Shown one piece after another: positions 33,892 through 41,601 of a stretch of DNA of 64,000 nucleotides. The stretch is from Parabacteroides sp. PF5-6. GTDB taxonomy: Bacteria > Bacteroidota > Bacteroidia > Bacteroidales > Tannerellaceae. The stretch's first letter is position 1, and each line of letters begins with the position of its first letter. The stretch is taken from positions 18,394 to 82,393 of the forward strand of contig NZ_JAQFIN010000016.1 in the NCBI RefSeq assembly GCF_029504695.1. Reading direction: 5' to 3'. The notes beneath the pieces were generated by a model. The model was not told the origin of the DNA and searched no databases. It saw only the letters and a list, made by a program, of their open reading frames with translations. Made by a program: the position numbers and the translations under genes.

Positions 33892-35646
33892 TTATTGTAA
33901 TAGTTGTATTTCCTTTGGTGCGTCAATCTTGCTTATCACTTTGCCGTCGGCCCCTTTCTCGTGCCGTACTTTGATCAGGCCATAAGGGGTGGGGAATGTA
34001 CCTTCGACCCATTGCAGATCACCCAGATGGGGTTCGATGCGCACGACCCGGCAACCGGGTTCGATCACTTTCACGCCCAATACGTTTTCACTCAGCCAGG
34101 CGGTCGGTCCGGAAGCCCAACCGTGGCAAAGGCTGTGGCGAAACTTCTCGTAACAGTAGGCACCGTAATCGCCATGAATATCTTTCTTACCTTCCGGCAC
34201 GATATTGTCTATCGGGGCGGCATTGGGTAGCCAGTCCAGGTTGAAGTCTTCCCAGAAGGTAGTCGCGCCCAAGTCGAGCATCGCGCCCCAATACTGGCGG
34301 ATCACCTCCATCGCACCCGTATAGTTGCCGGCCAAAGCCATAGCCCGCAACATATAATAACCGTAGAAGGTAGAGAAACCATGTCCTCCGTTGACCGACA
34401 GGTATTTCTCATCGGCTTCTTTCGGATCCATAATATCCGTCAAAGCCATCAAGGCAGCGCCTTGCTTGGAGCCCGGCGCATCGGGAGCGATACCGGCAGA
34501 AAGGAATGCCTTCTTCACCGCCGGAGAGGCTTTCTTGCTTTTTGTTTTGATATACATCTCACGGCAGGCCGTAGCCAGTTCCGTATCACCCAGAGTCGTA
34601 CAAAGCGTTTCACCCATCTGCAGGGTCATCACCATCAGGGATTGCAAGCCGGCATCGATCGCTTTGGGGTTCTCGCTCGAAGGCCAGTCGAGAAAGCGGT
34701 TGCCATCGAGTTGTTCTTTTCCGTTTGTATCGAATTTGGTCAGGATATGTCGCAAGAGCTGCGTGAGGTAAGGCTGTTGCTCTTTCAGATACACCAAATC
34801 ACCATGATAGAGATACCAGTCGTGTTGGATAATCACCCACCAGAGGGAATAGGAACTAATCCCATTCATCCATTGGGGAACAGGGGTCAGGTCACGGATC
34901 AGGTCGAGGCTTTTGGGCACTACTTCATTTTGTCCGAAGACGGCATTGACGGTCATCACCTCCGGATGCAGGTCGCCCAGCCAGACCAAGCGGTCGCGTT
35001 TGATCCCATCCCAAAGGTATTCCTGCATATTCAAATGAACCGTATAAGCACCGGTCTGCCAGACTTGGTTTAACCGCTCGTCGTTACTGCGGAAAGACCC
35101 CAGGTAAGGGATATCACGGAAGGTAGAGATGGCGCGCACCTCTTCCAGATGTACCTCCCGTCCTTCGTCGATCAGGTCGATCCGGGCAAAGCGGAAGCCG
35201 GAGTTCCCCACTTCCATCACCCCCAGCCAGGGCAGGGAGACTTCGAAATCACGCATCGCATGATCGTTGCCGGCACCATTCTGCCCATCGATCTCCGCCA
35301 TCGCTTCCGAAGCCGATTCGCCAAAGCGGACACGGATACGCACAGGCTTCTGCGGAGAGAATATGCCGGTGACGATCTGGATACCGCCTTGCAATTCTTT
35401 ACCGAAATCCAATAAGATCGCCGGTTGCTGCCCGTCATTGTTTTTCATCACACAACGGGGCACATCCCCCAGTTCGGACTGTCCGTTGCCCGGCTTCAAC
35501 AGGTTTTCTATGCCGGTGATCAACTCGCCATGCTGTTGCCAGACGATACGTGTCGGCGGAAGATATTCTCTGACACGGCTATCTCGTTGCTGAGCCATGC
35601 CAATTAAAGGAAGAAAAAGGAACAAAAATAAGATGCGGATTTTCAT
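33892..35646 (-). CDS. Secreted rhamnosidase-like glycoside hydrolase
   Basis: 584 residues from the ATG at 35646. Signal peptide (ILFLFLFLPLIGMAQ). An N-terminal beta-sandwich (ILLDFGKELQGGIQIVTG, RVRFGESASEAM) precedes an (alpha/alpha)6-type region with DGIKRDRLVWLGDLHPE (about 212-228), YHGDLVYLKEQQPYL and GWASGPTAWLSENVLGV near the end. This is the arrangement of the shorter GH78-related proteins annotated as alpha-rhamnosidase-like. It heads the four-hydrolase run; array C lies 53-140 bp upstream of its start, between it and rhaD. Substrate not determinable from sequence. Confidence 0.75.
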   Translation of the reverse strand: MKIRILFLFLFLPLIGMAQQRDSRVREYLPPTRIVWQQHGELITGIENLLKPGNGQSELGDVPRCVMKNNDGQQPAILLDFGKELQGGIQIVTGIFSPQKPVRIRVRFGESASEAMAEIDGQNGAGNDHAMRDFEVSLPWLGVMEVGNSGFRFARIDLIDEGREVHLEEVRAISTFRDIPYLGSFRSNDERLNQVWQTGAYTVHLNMQEYLWDGIKRDRLVWLGDLHPEVMTVNAVFGQNEVVPKSLDLIRDLTPVPQWMNGISSYSLWWVIIQHDWYLYHGDLVYLKEQQPYLTQLLRHILTKFDTNGKEQLDGNRFLDWPSSENPKAIDAGLQSLMVMTLQMGETLCTTLGDTELATACREMYIKTKSKKASPAVKKAFLSAGIAPDAPGSKQGAALMALTDIMDPKEADEKYLSVNGGHGFSTFYGYYMLRAMALAGNYTGAMEVIRQYWGAMLDLGATTFWEDFNLDWLPNAAPIDNIVPEGKKDIHGDYGAYCYEKFRHSLCHGWASGPTAWLSENVLGVKVIEPGCRVVRIEPHLGDLQWVEGTFPTPYGLIKVRHEKGADGKVISKIDAPKEIQLLQ

Positions 35647-35698
35647 ACACAAAAGTATTTATTAGCGTAATAAGGAACTCGCCACAGTCGCTTTTTCA

Positions 35699-35786
35699 AA
35701 CTACCAGTAGTTTGCGAATAAACTACCAGTAGTTTGTCGACAAAGTATTAGTAGTTTGATTGCGAAATACCGGTAGTTTGAAAACA
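35699..35786. repeat. 22-bp tandem array C (core CTACCAGTAGTTTG)
   Basis: Four units with an exact 22-bp period start at 35699, 35721, 35743 and 35765. Unit order mirrors array B: two full cores, then a TATTAGTAGTTTG unit, then a final GTAGTTTGAAAA unit. The interspersed TTTGCGAA and TTTGTCGACA segments are also shared with array B. It lies between the rhaD stop and the first hydrolase start. Confidence 0.95.
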
Positions 35787-35800
35787 AGGCCTTTTTAAGC

Positions 35801-36604
35801 TCAGTGATCCAGCCCGAAAGCCGGCACCAGATCGTCCAGTTGCTGATCGGTCATGCCTTCAGGTTCAAAGCCTGCCATGCGTGCATTGAGGTAGATCTGC
35901 GCGGATTTACTCAAGGTGTCGATCGCATCGAAACACTCGATTATATCTTCGCCGACAGCCAGGATACCATGTTTCTCCCAGAAAACTACATCGTGATGCG
36001 CCAGTTGCTTGATCGTCGCATGCGCCAGATCCAACGAGCCGGGAATCTCATACGGCACAATGCCAATTCCCCGAGGCACAACAATCCGGCATTCGGGGAT
36101 CATGCTCCAGAGCGTACGGGTCAGCTTCTCTGAATCGAGGAAAGGACGGCAATGCGTCAGGCCGATAAGGTCGGTCGGATGGGTATGTAAGACCACCCGG
36201 TTGTTACGTCCATTCGCCAACAGGTAGTTGTGCATCAAAAGATGAGAAGGCAACTCGGATGTCGGAGCGATCGGTTGTTCGGCGATCATATCGTACGAAC
36301 GGCCATCCGTAGCCACCCGAATAAGCGCGCCATGAGCAAAAGGATCCTGCGCGACATAACGCATCCGGCGGCCTGTCCCGGTCACATAAAAGATCTGCCC
36401 ACCCAGGCTATTCATCGTATCTTGCAAAGGAACGGCATCAGTCAATGCCGGCAGATTCCGTTCTTCCTCAGTCATCAATGCGGTAACATTCACGGAGATA
36501 TTGCCTCCGTTGCGTTCGGCCCAGCCTTTGGTCCATAGATAGCCTGCCACTTCGGCAATACGTTCGATCTCTGCCATCAGGCAAGCATTCTTTCTTATAC
36601 TCAT
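35801..36604 (-). CDS. rhaD: Rhamnulose-1-phosphate aldolase
   Basis: 267 residues (E. coli 274). Class II aldolase/adducin fold: GWAERNGGNISVNV near the N-terminus binds phosphate, HTHPTDLIGLTH (about 137-148) supplies two zinc-binding His, and EKHGILAVGEDIIE holds the last metal-site region. Splits L-rhamnulose-1-phosphate into dihydroxyacetone phosphate and L-lactaldehyde, the final dedicated step of rhamnose breakdown. Last of the rhaB-A-T-D series, 119 bp after rhaT. No lactaldehyde reductase gene follows, unlike the B. thetaiotaomicron locus as I recall it. Confidence 0.95.
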   Translation of the reverse strand: MSIRKNACLMAEIERIAEVAGYLWTKGWAERNGGNISVNVTALMTEEERNLPALTDAVPLQDTMNSLGGQIFYVTGTGRRMRYVAQDPFAHGALIRVATDGRSYDMIAEQPIAPTSELPSHLLMHNYLLANGRNNRVVLHTHPTDLIGLTHCRPFLDSEKLTRTLWSMIPECRIVVPRGIGIVPYEIPGSLDLAHATIKQLAHHDVVFWEKHGILAVGEDIIECFDAIDTLSKSAQIYLNARMAGFEPEGMTDQQLDDLVPAFGLDH

Positions 36605-36723
36605 TTTATTCTATTTTTAGTTATATCGGTTTATATTCATCTCGTCTGAGCGACAAGGAACTTGTAAAATTAACAAGAATATACGGACAAGCGAAATGTT
36701 TATTCAATTAACGCCTTAACCTC

Positions 36724-37737
36724 TCAGACTAAGTTGGGGAATAAGAGGGAGAAGATCAGGATCCCCATCCCAACGACCAGAACCATGATCGTTTTCCGGC
36801 TGACGCCTTTCCATTCTTTCAGAACGATACCCCAGAAATTGCTGAACAATACATTCAACGACATCAGGATACTCCACGAGAAAGCCAACATCACGGATCC
36901 TTCCGCGAAGTAGCTCTTGCCCATACCCAGGCCGAAGAACTGCGAATACCACAATAATCCCGCCAACGCACAGAACAGCAGGTTATTGACCATCACCTCT
37001 TTCTTGCCATAGTCGCCGAAGGTCTTATTCTTTCCGTTTTGATACAAGCAGTAGATCGCATTGGTCAGGAAACCACCACAGGTAACCATCAATGTAGCCG
37101 GCAATGTCTTGAACAACTCACTGGCTCCATCCACCACCAACGGCGCTCCGGCATCCAATCCCAAAGCAAAGCAGGCACTCATCACCCCGGATAAGAGGGC
37201 GACCAATAAGCCTTTCGACAACGCGAAATCTTTTACCGCCGCTTTACGTTCTTCTTCCGTCATATTCTGTGCCCGCAAACCACCGGCATAACCGATCACG
37301 GCAATGCCCGCCAGCGTAATGCAGACGCCCAACAGCAAGATCAAGCCTGCGCCTTGAAAGAGATCCGTTCCAACCATCAAGGCCGGGATCAAGGTACCGA
37401 AGGCCGCACAGGTCCCCAACGCGATAGACTGTCCCAATGCCACACCCAGGTAGCGCATACTCAAGCCGAAAGTCAACCCACCAACGCCCCAAAGCACACC
37501 ATAAGCCATCGCTTTCAATGCCGCAGCCGGATCGACCGACAAGATCTGCCACAGGCTACCTCCTGCCGGAACAGCCAATAGCGCCCCCAGAAGCGGAAAG
37601 ACAAGCCAGGCAAAGACGCCCTGCGTCAGCCAGAAGCTTTCCCAGCTCCATTCCTTTACTTTGCGGATCGGCACATACGAGCTGCTCTGCCCGAAGCTGC
37701 CGATCGCGATTATTAGTAAACCGATTAATATTTCCAT
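36724..37737 (-). CDS. rhaT: L-rhamnose/proton symporter
   Basis: 337 residues (E. coli 344) with about ten hydrophobic segments. The N-terminus MEILIGLLIIAIGSFGQSSSYVPIRKVKEWSWESFWLTQG contains the family-typical SFxQSSSYVPIRKVKxWSWE stretch; VLWGVGGLTFGLSMRYLGVALGQSIALG and the C-terminal SILMSLNVLFSNFWGI also match. Brings L-rhamnose across the inner membrane with H+. Four bases separate it from the end of rhaA, so the two are translated from one message. Substrate assignment is supported strongly by neighbours. Confidence 0.95.
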   Translation of the reverse strand: MEILIGLLIIAIGSFGQSSSYVPIRKVKEWSWESFWLTQGVFAWLVFPLLGALLAVPAGGSLWQILSVDPAAALKAMAYGVLWGVGGLTFGLSMRYLGVALGQSIALGTCAAFGTLIPALMVGTDLFQGAGLILLLGVCITLAGIAVIGYAGGLRAQNMTEEERKAAVKDFALSKGLLVALLSGVMSACFALGLDAGAPLVVDGASELFKTLPATLMVTCGGFLTNAIYCLYQNGKNKTFGDYGKKEVMVNNLLFCALAGLLWYSQFFGLGMGKSYFAEGSVMLAFSWSILMSLNVLFSNFWGIVLKEWKGVSRKTIMVLVVGMGILIFSLLFPNLV

Positions 37738-37741
37738 CGCC

Positions 37742-38998
37742 TTATCGTTTACTGGTTACTTCTCTCTCGTACGCCTGAATGCCGGCGATAAAGTCTTCAC
37801 CTACCGGCACATCATTCTGTAGGCAATACATATCGAATACCGCATTCCAGGGCAGACTCTTGGCTTCTTCCTGCAGGGCAAGGCGTTCGAAGTATTTGCC
37901 TTCCGTTTCGTACTGTTCCAACAAAGCCGCGGGCTCGAGCAACGCCTGTAAGAAGGCTTTCTGCGTCGCACGGCAACCGATCACGTATGCTCCGATCCGG
38001 TTGATCGTCGCATCGAAATAATCCAAACCGATATGTACCCGGTCTAAGGCGTCACAACGGATAATTTCACGCGTCAGGTCGGCCAGGTCATCGTTCATAA
38101 TCACCACATGGTCGCTGTCCCAACGGATCGGGCGGCTGACATGCAGCATAATCTCCGGCGTAAACAACAACAAAGAAGAGACCTTATCGGCCACACTCTC
38201 CGTCAGATGGAAATGGCCGGTGTCGAGGGTAACAATCTTTCCTTTCTTCGCGCCATAACCCAGGTAGAAGTCGTACGAACCGACGGTATAGCTCTCCAGC
38301 CCGATGCCAAACAGTTTGGCTTCGATGCAATCTTTCATATTCTTATATTCCGTTGCGAAGATCTCGTCGAGCGATTGCTCCAGGATGCGGCGGTATTTCA
38401 AACGGTTTGCCGGAACTTCTTTGCTTCCGTCGTGTACCCACAGGTTCATCATACACGGATCATGCTGGAACTTACCCATTTCCTCACTGATCCAACGGCA
38501 GCGCTTGGTATGCTCGATCCAGAAGTCACGGATACCTTTATCGGGATTAGCCAAGGTCAGATCACCACTCTTCGGGTGTGAGAACGAGGTACTGTTGAAA
38601 TCCAGTTTCATACCGTTTGCTTTCGCCCACTCCATCCAGCTTTGGAAATGTGCAGGTTCAACCTCATCACGGTCGACCACCTTTCCCTGGAAGTCGCCAT
38701 AGATCTCATGCAAGCTCAGGCGATGCGAGCCGGCGATATACGAAGTGGCTTTCAGGATATCCGCCCGAAGCTCTTCGATATTGCGGGCACGGCCGGGATA
38801 GTTGCCCGTCACCTGTATGCCTCCGGAAAGAGCGGCGTCCTGGTTTTCAAATCCGGTCACATCATCCGCCTGCCAGCAATGCAGGGAAAGGGATATTTTC
38901 TTCATGGCGGCGAGCGCCTGATCGACATCGACTCCGATAGCGGCATAGCGCTCTTTGGCGATCTCAAATGCGGATTGGGTTGTTTTTTCTTTTGTCAT
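37742..38998 (-). CDS. rhaA: L-rhamnose isomerase
   Basis: 418 residues (E. coli 419). TIM-barrel isomerase with metal-site regions visible in order: GIGLESYTVGSYDFYLGYG, VTLDTGHFHLTESVAD, MLHVSRPIRWDSDHVVIMND and HIGLDYFDATINRIGAYVIG. Converts L-rhamnose to L-rhamnulose in the cytoplasm. Starts 26 bp after rhaB across an A/T-rich spacer with TTAATT repeats, and is followed directly by rhaT. No unusual features. Confidence 0.97.
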   Translation of the reverse strand: MTKEKTTQSAFEIAKERYAAIGVDVDQALAAMKKISLSLHCWQADDVTGFENQDAALSGGIQVTGNYPGRARNIEELRADILKATSYIAGSHRLSLHEIYGDFQGKVVDRDEVEPAHFQSWMEWAKANGMKLDFNSTSFSHPKSGDLTLANPDKGIRDFWIEHTKRCRWISEEMGKFQHDPCMMNLWVHDGSKEVPANRLKYRRILEQSLDEIFATEYKNMKDCIEAKLFGIGLESYTVGSYDFYLGYGAKKGKIVTLDTGHFHLTESVADKVSSLLLFTPEIMLHVSRPIRWDSDHVVIMNDDLADLTREIIRCDALDRVHIGLDYFDATINRIGAYVIGCRATQKAFLQALLEPAALLEQYETEGKYFERLALQEEAKSLPWNAVFDMYCLQNDVPVGEDFIAGIQAYEREVTSKR

Positions 38999-39024
38999 GG
39001 TATTTAATTTTTAATTGTGAATTG

Positions 39025-40584
39025 TTAATTATTAATTGTTTCCGGCAGGAAGGTCTCCAACGGGAACGACTCGGCGATGATGCGCCGCATCTCCCAGCGG
39101 TCCTTCACCAGTCCGGCAGCCTGGGCCTGGATCATGCAGTTCCCGATGGCGGTAGCCTCCGACGGACCGGCAATAACAGGCATACCGATGGCATTGGCCG
39201 TGAACTGGTTCAACAGATCGTTCTTCGATCCACCACCGATCACATGTAATTTCTTGATAGGGAAAGGTGCCATCTCCGACAACAGGCCGATCATCTCTTT
39301 GTAGCGGTTCGCCAGGCTATGGAATATACAATAGATATACTCGGCATCCGTTTGCGGCACCGGCTGATCCGTATTCTTGCAGTACGCAGCAATCGCCTCC
39401 GGCATACTGGGCGGATTGGCAAAGCTGGGATCATCCGGATTAATGACCGACGGGAACAAAGCCGCCTCTTTCGCCATCGCGACAATCTGCGGATAGGTAT
39501 AGGTCTTGCCTTCGCGCTCCCACTCTTTCCGGCATTGCTCCAAGAGCCACATACCGGTGATATTCTTCAGGAAACGGGTCGTACCTTCTATCCCACCTTC
39601 GTTGGTGAAGTTGTTCGCGTAAGACGCCGGCGTGATAATCGGTTCTTCGGTTTCGATACCCAACAGGCTCCAGGTGCCACTGCTCAGATAGGCGAAATGC
39701 GGATCAACTGCCGGCACCGCCACAATCGCCGAGGCGGTATCATGCCCGGCTACGGCGATCACCGGTACTTTCCCTACACCTGTTTCCTTCGCCAGCGCAT
39801 CGGTCAGTGTACCCACCACCGTTCCGGGATGCACAAAAAACTGCCCGGCTTCTTCAAAATCCCTGCCGGCCTTTTCCAAAACCCTGCCGGCCTTTTCCAA
39901 AACCCTGCCGGCCTTTTCAAAATCCCTGCCGGCCTTTTCGAAATTCTTCCCTCCTTTTTTGAAAAAGTGCCCTTCCTTTTCAGACAGGCCGATAACTTCC
40001 AATAGGGACGGCTCGATTCGTTTCGTTACGGGGTTGAGAATCTGCGACGTAGAAGCGATGGTATATTCGCAAACTTTCTTGCCGGTCAACAGGTAACTCA
40101 ATAGATCCGGCATAAAAAGAATATCTTCGGCTGCTTCCAGGGGAGCGAATCCTTCCTTTTTCGCACTATAAAGTTGGAACAAGCTATTGAAGTTCATAAT
40201 CTGGATACCGGTCAACCGATAGACTTCTTCCCGGGGGATATGTTTGAAGTATTCCTCCGGAGCGCCTTCGGTATACGGATCACGGTAGGCACGGGGTAAA
40301 CCCAGGAGCGTACCGTCTTTGGCGATATAACCAAAGTCGACCCCCCAGGTATCAATGCCTATCGAATCCAAAGCGATACCCTGGCGGGCACAGCATTTGA
40401 GGCACTCTTTCAAGGCATCGTACAACTGATAGACGTCCCAATAGTATTTGCCATGCACTTCCAGGATGGCATTGGGGAAACGATAAATCTCGTGCATTTC
40501 AAATTTGACACCGGTCAGGCTGCCGACCACTCCGCGTCCGCTGGTCGCACCGATATCAATGGCTAAAAAATTCTTTTTCTTCAT
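39025..40584 (-). CDS. rhaB: Rhamnulokinase with seven inserted heptapeptide repeats
   Basis: 519 residues from the ATG at 40584 (MKKKNFLAIDIG); a second ATG at 40596 would add four residues. FGGY-kinase landmarks: AIDIGATSGRGVV (phosphate 1), GIDTWGVDFG, AVAGHDTASAI, SSGTWSLLGIE and VIGGGSKNDLLNQ with AGPSEATAIGN. Phosphorylates L-rhamnulose. Related enzymes are about 485-490 residues; the extra length is residues 200-248, seven consecutive heptads (LSEKEGH, FFKKGGK, NFEKAGR, DFEKAGR, VLEKAGR twice, DFEEAGQ). These are encoded by a 21-bp array that elsewhere in the window is intergenic. The insert sits in the loop before HPGTVVGTL, between conserved blocks, so the kinase may still work. Confidence 0.93.
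   Translation of the reverse strand: MKKKNFLAIDIGATSGRGVVGSLTGVKFEMHEIYRFPNAILEVHGKYYWDVYQLYDALKECLKCCARQGIALDSIGIDTWGVDFGYIAKDGTLLGLPRAYRDPYTEGAPEEYFKHIPREEVYRLTGIQIMNFNSLFQLYSAKKEGFAPLEAAEDILFMPDLLSYLLTGKKVCEYTIASTSQILNPVTKRIEPSLLEVIGLSEKEGHFFKKGGKNFEKAGRDFEKAGRVLEKAGRVLEKAGRDFEEAGQFFVHPGTVVGTLTDALAKETGVGKVPVIAVAGHDTASAIVAVPAVDPHFAYLSSGTWSLLGIETEEPIITPASYANNFTNEGGIEGTTRFLKNITGMWLLEQCRKEWEREGKTYTYPQIVAMAKEAALFPSVINPDDPSFANPPSMPEAIAAYCKNTDQPVPQTDAEYIYCIFHSLANRYKEMIGLLSEMAPFPIKKLHVIGGGSKNDLLNQFTANAIGMPVIAGPSEATAIGNCMIQAQAAGLVKDRWEMRRIIAESFPLETFLPETINN
39841..39987 (-). repeat. 21-bp tandem array inside rhaB (AAAAGGCCGGCAGGG family)
   Basis: Seven units with exact 21-bp spacing. On the plus strand the central ones read CCTGCCGGCCTTTTCCAAAA; unit starts are 39841, 39862, 39883, 39904, 39925, 39946 and 39967. 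Four are nearly identical; the outer ones are decayed but in register. Reverse complement matches the intergenic arrays at 17016 and 54700. Confidence 0.95.
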
Positions 40585-40624
40585 GGTATTAATCATATAC
40601 GGGCAATATTTACACGTACGGAAG

Positions 40625-40632
40625 CAAAAGTA
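40625..40632 (-). promoter_or_regulatory. -7 element for the rhaB operon
   Basis: CAAAAGTA is the reverse of TAnnTTTG, 40 bp before the rhaB ATG at 40584. No -33 TTG is seen at the right distance, which would fit a promoter needing an activator. Confidence 0.5.
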
Positions 40633-40646
40633 GCAGTTCTTTTTCC

Positions 40647-40654
40647 TACCTTTG
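40647..40654 (+). promoter_or_regulatory. -7 element for the divergent AraC regulator
   Basis: TACCTTTG is an exact TAnnTTTG box 35 bp before the ATG at 40690. It faces away from the rhaB box 14 bp to the left, so the two promoters overlap back to back. Confidence 0.5.
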
Positions 40655-40689
40655 CTTCATAAATTGATAATAAACCTTACAATTCTGAC

Positions 40690-41577
40690 ATGAATAAACA
40701 GCAATCCGATATGCTCCGCTACCTGACCATCAGCACGGCGGATGAAGAATGGGGTATAGTGGTCACCACTGTGGGCTATCAATTTATCCCGCCCAAAGGC
40801 AACTATCCGCTGTCGCGCCATCCGGAAGATTACAACTTTCAGCCGCAGACCGGACGGATACTCAATGAATATCAACTGGTTTACATCACCAAAGGAAGCG
40901 GTTATTTCGCTTCGCAATCGGGCAAAAAGCAAAAGATCCAATCGGGCACGATGATCTTGCTCTTCCCCGGCGAGTGGCATAGCTACTATCCCGATCCGGA
41001 TACCGGCTGGGATGAATATTGGGTGGGCTTCCGGGGCGTGCATATCGACCGGAGGGTTGAAAAACGGTTCTTCAACAAAGAAGAACCTTTGTTTAATATC
41101 GGGCTGAGTGCGACGATCGTAGGGCTTTATGAAGATATTATGAAGTTTGCCTCGCAGGAGAAATCGGGCTACCAGCAGATGATTTCCAGTATCGTACTGC
41201 ATATCCTCGGTTCCGTCTTTTATAAGCAACGCAACAAGGCGTTCACCAACAACTATGTGATCGACAAGATCAACGAAGCGCGTATCCTGATGAAGGAGAA
41301 TATTGAAAATCCACTCTCGCCCGAAGAGATTGCGGCACACCTCGGCCTGGGCTATTCCTGGTTTCGCCGTATGTTTAAAGAATATACCGGCGTATCGCCC
41401 GCGCAGTACCAGATGCAACTCAAACTGATGCGTGCCAAGGAGCTGTTGACTGCTTCGTCGTTGAATATCTCGGAGATCGCCTACCAGCTTCGGTTTGAGA
41501 ATGCCGGACAGTTCTCGACCTTCTTCCGCAAGAAAGAGGGTGTCACGCCTTCGCAGTTCCGGGAAAGGGCACACTGA
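40690..41577 (+). CDS. rhaR: AraC-family regulator of the rhamnose operon (RhaR-like)
   Basis: 295 residues. N-terminal cupin-type sugar-binding domain (YNFQPQTGRILNEYQLVYITKGSG, MILLFPGEWHSYYP) and C-terminal double HTH (about 195-293): SPEEIAAHLGLGYSWFRRMFKEYTGVSPAQYQ and SLNISEIAYQLRFENAGQFSTFFRKKEGVTP. Divergent from rhaB with overlapping promoters. In B. thetaiotaomicron an AraC protein in the same position (RhaR) activates the rhamnose genes, so the role here is a well-supported inference. It converges on fkp with 10 bp between stops. Confidence 0.85.
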   Translation: MNKQQSDMLRYLTISTADEEWGIVVTTVGYQFIPPKGNYPLSRHPEDYNFQPQTGRILNEYQLVYITKGSGYFASQSGKKQKIQSGTMILLFPGEWHSYYPDPDTGWDEYWVGFRGVHIDRRVEKRFFNKEEPLFNIGLSATIVGLYEDIMKFASQEKSGYQQMISSIVLHILGSVFYKQRNKAFTNNYVIDKINEARILMKENIENPLSPEEIAAHLGLGYSWFRRMFKEYTGVSPAQYQMQLKLMRAKELLTASSLNISEIAYQLRFENAGQFSTFFRKKEGVTPSQFRERAH

Positions 41578-41601
41578 GCCGTCCCTGTCAGGAGCGGCTC
41601 A
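41575..41601. terminator. Hairpin over the convergent rhaR and fkp stop codons
   Basis: TGAGCCG (41575-41581) and CGGCTCA (41595-41601) pair; the stem includes the rhaR TGA and part of the fkp end. No T run follows, so its action as a terminator is uncertain. Confidence 0.3.
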
